A stretch of 7,470 nucleotides of DNA from an uncultured Prevotella sp. (lineage in GTDB: Bacteria; Bacteroidota; Bacteroidia; Bacteroidales; Bacteroidaceae), in assembly GCA_934281565.1 (NCBI GenBank), contig CAKQXI010000117.1:1-7470 (forward strand). The letters are read 5' to 3'. The position numbers and the translations under genes were made by a program. The number at the start of each line of letters is the position of its first letter. Positions within the stretch are counted from its first letter, which is position 1. This document shows, piece after piece, positions 5,525 through 7,470 of this stretch. The notes beneath the pieces are model-generated. The model had not been told where the DNA came from. It saw only the letters and a program-made list of their open reading frames with translations, and did not search any database.

Positions 5525-5866
5525 ATGAAGAATTTGGATCAAGAGATATTCCGTATATTGGCGCTTGCAGGGCATAATGGACTTAAGGCTGATCGCATTG
5601 CACGCCATGTGTTTAATTCTTGTAATTCGATGTTCACGCCATTGAATTATAAGGAAGTCCATGCGTATGTTTCCCAGTTCCTCATCAAAAACTCCAAGAG
5701 AAAGGACTCTTTGATAGAGAAAGGAGAGGGGCATGGTGTCTATCGACTGAACTGCCATTCAAAGGAAGCGGAACAAATCATGATCAAGTTCACCGATGCC
5801 TCCCAAGATAACAACCAAGGCTTGAAAGGTGAGGACAAGGATACCTCCTTGTCGCTTTTCTCATAA
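5525..5866 (+). CDS. Small predicted winged-helix protein with acidic tail and C-terminal SLSLF
   Basis: I cannot name this 113-residue protein. Residues 1-78 have the pattern of a winged helix: a first helix LDQEIFRILALAGHNGLKAD, a second helix IARHVFNS, a recognition-like helix YKEVHAYVSQFLIKNSK, and a wing EKGEGHGVYRLN (65-76). The wing recalls the HARE-HTH group. The tail (about 90-107) is polar and probably disordered, and the protein ends in SLSLFS, close to the beta-clamp consensus QL[S/D]LF. I chose the ATG at 5525. The frame continues upstream to a TTG at 5498, but that lies inside the terminator loop. The next in-frame ATG (codon 36) would delete two helices. There is no promoter between the terminator and the ATG, so expression should depend on readthrough from the gene upstream. 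Coding status is good; function is unknown. Confidence 0.8.
   Translation: MKNLDQEIFRILALAGHNGLKADRIARHVFNSCNSMFTPLNYKEVHAYVSQFLIKNSKRKDSLIEKGEGHGVYRLNCHSKEAEQIMIKFTDASQDNNQGLKGEDKDTSLSLFS
5834..5860 (+). terminator. Hairpin inside the last codons, possible terminator
   Basis: GACAAGGA (5834-5841) and TCCTTGTC (5846-5853) form a perfect 8-bp stem with a TACC tetraloop. GCTTTTC follows. The hairpin covers codons 104-110 of the preceding gene, and the stop is at 5864-5866. The T-tract is short (four Ts, then five more at 5867-5871), so termination may be partial. An mRNA 3'-end stabiliser is another possibility. Confidence 0.5.
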
Positions 5867-5897
5867 TTTTTAAAGGAGAAACATAGGGGAAATCTTT

Positions 5898-5941
5898 AGT
5901 TTGTTCGTATTATATATAAAATCATTCTAAACGAATAAACT
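5898..5941 (+). promoter_or_regulatory. Inverted repeat just before the xylulokinase start
   Basis: AGTTTGTTCGT at 5898-5908 is the reverse complement of ACGAATAAACT at 5931-5941 at 10 of 11 positions; the exception would be a G-U pair in RNA. The arms enclose 22 A/T-rich bases. The right arm ends one base before the ATG at 5943. It may be an operator flanking a promoter, or a leader hairpin that hides the start codon. I found no good TAnnTTTG element in this gap, so the promoter itself is unresolved. Confidence 0.45.
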
Positions 5942-5942
5942 T

Positions 5943-7430
5943 ATGGCAAGAAGATACTTATTGGGCTTCGATGTCGGCTCCAGTTCCGTAAAGGCATCGC
6001 TTACAGACATTGACAATGGTGAGATAGCTGCTTCTGCATTTTATCCAGACCATGAGGCACCTATCACGGCTATAAAAGCTGGCTGGGCAGAACAAGCCCC
6101 TCAGATGTGGTGGGAGAATGCAAAGTTATCGCTCAAGAAAATCATGGCAGAGACTGGTGCAAAGGGTGAGGACATACTTGCGATTGGTATTTCTTACCAG
6201 ATGCACGGACTTGTATGTGTCGATAAGAACCAGCGAGTGCTTAGACCAAGCATCATTTGGTGTGACTCCCGTGCCGTGCCTTACGGCGAGAAGGCTTTCC
6301 ATGACTTGGGAGAGGACTTATGCTTGAAGAACTTGTTGAACTCCCCGGGTAATTTTACCGCCTCCAAGCTGGCTTGGGTCAAGGAGAATGAGCCTGAAAT
6401 CTTTGACCAGATAGACAAGATTATGCTGCCCGGTGACTATTTGGCAATGAAACTGTCTGGTGAAGTGAAGACGACCATCAGTGGTTTGTCAGAGGGCATG
6501 ATGTGGGACTTTACAGCCAAGAAGCCAGCTAAGTTCTTATTGGATTACTTCGGGTTTGACGAGAGCATGATAGCCGATGTCGTACCTACTTTCTCCGTGC
6601 AGAGCGTGGTAAGCAAGGCTGCTGCGGAGGAACTTGGCTTGAAAGAGGGCACTCCTATCTCTTATCGTGCAGGTGACCAACCTAACAATGCTGTCAGCCT
6701 CAATGTGTTCAATCCGGGTGAGATTGCAAGTACGGCAGGAACATCTGGCGTAGTCTATGGTGTACTTGGTGAGGTCAACTACGACCCAAAGAGCCGTGTC
6801 AATACCTTTGCGCATGCCAACTATACCAAGGAGCTGGACCGTCTGGGTGTCTTGCTCTGCATCAATGGAACAGGTATCTTGAATGCTTGGGTTCACCGTA
6901 ACATCACCCCAGATGTAAGCTATGCCGATATGAACGACCTTGCAACGAGCGTGCCTATTGGTAGCGAAGGAGTGAAGATTATCCCATTTGGAAATGGTGC
7001 GGAGCGAGTATTGGAGAACAAGGAAGTAGGGTGCTCCATCCGTGGCATCAACTTTAACAAGCACAATCGTGCCCATATCGTCCGTGCAGCCCAAGAGGGC
7101 ATTGTGTTCAGCTTCTGCTATGGCATGGAAATCATGCAGCAGATGGGTATGGACATCAAAAAAATACACGCAGGAAAAGCCAATATGTTCTTGAGTCCAT
7201 TGTTCCGTGACACATTGGCAGGGGTAAGTGGTGCGACCATCGAACTTTATGAGACTGACGGAAGTGCTGGTGCAGCCAAGGGTGCTGGTATCGGCGCTGG
7301 TATCTACAAGAACCATGACGAGGCTTTCGCTTCACTGAAGAAATTGGCGGTTATCGAACCTAATGCGCATGACAGGGAGGCATATCTGGAAGCCTATGCA
7401 GCATGGAAAGAAGCATTGGGACATTTCTGA
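5943..7430 (+). CDS. xylB: FGGY-family carbohydrate kinase, most likely xylulokinase
   Basis: This cytoplasmic enzyme should phosphorylate D-xylulose with ATP to xylulose 5-phosphate, the step that feeds xylose into the pentose phosphate pathway. Its 495 residues match the family length. The N-terminal domain opens with LLGFDVGSSSVKAS (Asp10 in the phosphate loop). It carries SYQMHGL at 84-90, the Met-His pair typical of xylulokinases, and IWCDSR at 105-110. The second domain begins near 243 with GDQPNNA, whose Asp245 is the expected catalytic base. ASTAGTSGV at 262-270 is the ATP-side loop, and GSAGAAKGAGIGAG lies near the C-terminus. The GDQPNN form differs from the GGGDNA form of E. coli XylB, so another pentulose substrate cannot be excluded. 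The gene starts 76 nt after the winged-helix gene and follows an inverted repeat. In Bacteroides xylB is followed by xylA; here the window ends 40 bases after the stop. Confidence 0.9.
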   Translation: MARRYLLGFDVGSSSVKASLTDIDNGEIAASAFYPDHEAPITAIKAGWAEQAPQMWWENAKLSLKKIMAETGAKGEDILAIGISYQMHGLVCVDKNQRVLRPSIIWCDSRAVPYGEKAFHDLGEDLCLKNLLNSPGNFTASKLAWVKENEPEIFDQIDKIMLPGDYLAMKLSGEVKTTISGLSEGMMWDFTAKKPAKFLLDYFGFDESMIADVVPTFSVQSVVSKAAAEELGLKEGTPISYRAGDQPNNAVSLNVFNPGEIASTAGTSGVVYGVLGEVNYDPKSRVNTFAHANYTKELDRLGVLLCINGTGILNAWVHRNITPDVSYADMNDLATSVPIGSEGVKIIPFGNGAERVLENKEVGCSIRGINFNKHNRAHIVRAAQEGIVFSFCYGMEIMQQMGMDIKKIHAGKANMFLSPLFRDTLAGVSGATIELYETDGSAGAAKGAGIGAGIYKNHDEAFASLKKLAVIEPNAHDREAYLEAYAAWKEALGHF

Positions 7431-7470
7431 TATAAATAGGGTGAAGAAACGTTTAACCAAAGTATTCACT

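Noticed and set aside
6537..7316. Open frame of 259 codons on the minus strand within xylB
   Set aside because: The opposite frame is a clear kinase with intact motifs, and the minus-strand product looks like noise with no start signal.

Overview
The window looks like ordinary chromosomal DNA of a Bacteroidota, most likely a Prevotella-type Bacteroidales. The evidence is two good matches to the Bacteroidota promoter (TTTG, about 20 nt, TAnnTTTG), start codons that mostly lack a Shine-Dalgarno sequence, and the kind of proteins encoded. All confident genes are on the + strand. I see no tRNA or rRNA gene, insertion sequence, phage gene or CRISPR array.

Region 1 (1-3061) is an envelope block. 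It opens with the probable last codons of an upstream gene. Next comes a lipoprotein L,D-transpeptidase of the YcbB/LdtD type. It overlaps by 4 nt an ECF sigma factor, which is followed by a small single-pass membrane protein (a candidate anti-sigma factor) and a small exported Spy/CpxP-like protein. The order sigma factor, membrane inhibitor, periplasmic Spy-like sensor resembles the Cnr locus of Cupriavidus. Here it may link envelope stress to peptidoglycan cross-linking. A hairpin with a T-tract closes the block.

Region 2 (about 3126-5043) is aspS, encoding aspartyl-tRNA synthetase. Its promoter begins inside the T-tract of the preceding terminator, and a very strong hairpin terminator follows the gene.

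Region 3 (about 5072-5866) holds two small genes for predicted winged-helix proteins. The first joins a histone-H1-like Lys/Ala/Pro tail to a DUF2582-type winged helix, under a good Bacteroidota promoter. A strong terminator follows, and the start codon of the second gene lies 4 nt beyond its main T-run. The second gene should therefore depend on readthrough. Its protein ends in SLSLF, close to the beta-clamp-binding consensus, and its last codons form another hairpin.

Region 4 (5898-7430) is an FGGY-family kinase, most likely xylulokinase (xylB). An 11-bp inverted repeat, a candidate operator or leader hairpin, ends one base before its start codon. The last 40 bases (7431-7470) hold nothing I can identify; a further xylose gene could follow outside the window.

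The most interesting parts are the tailed winged-helix protein with its terminator-gated neighbour, and the transpeptidase-sigma-membrane protein-Spy cluster. Both rest on sequence reading only.
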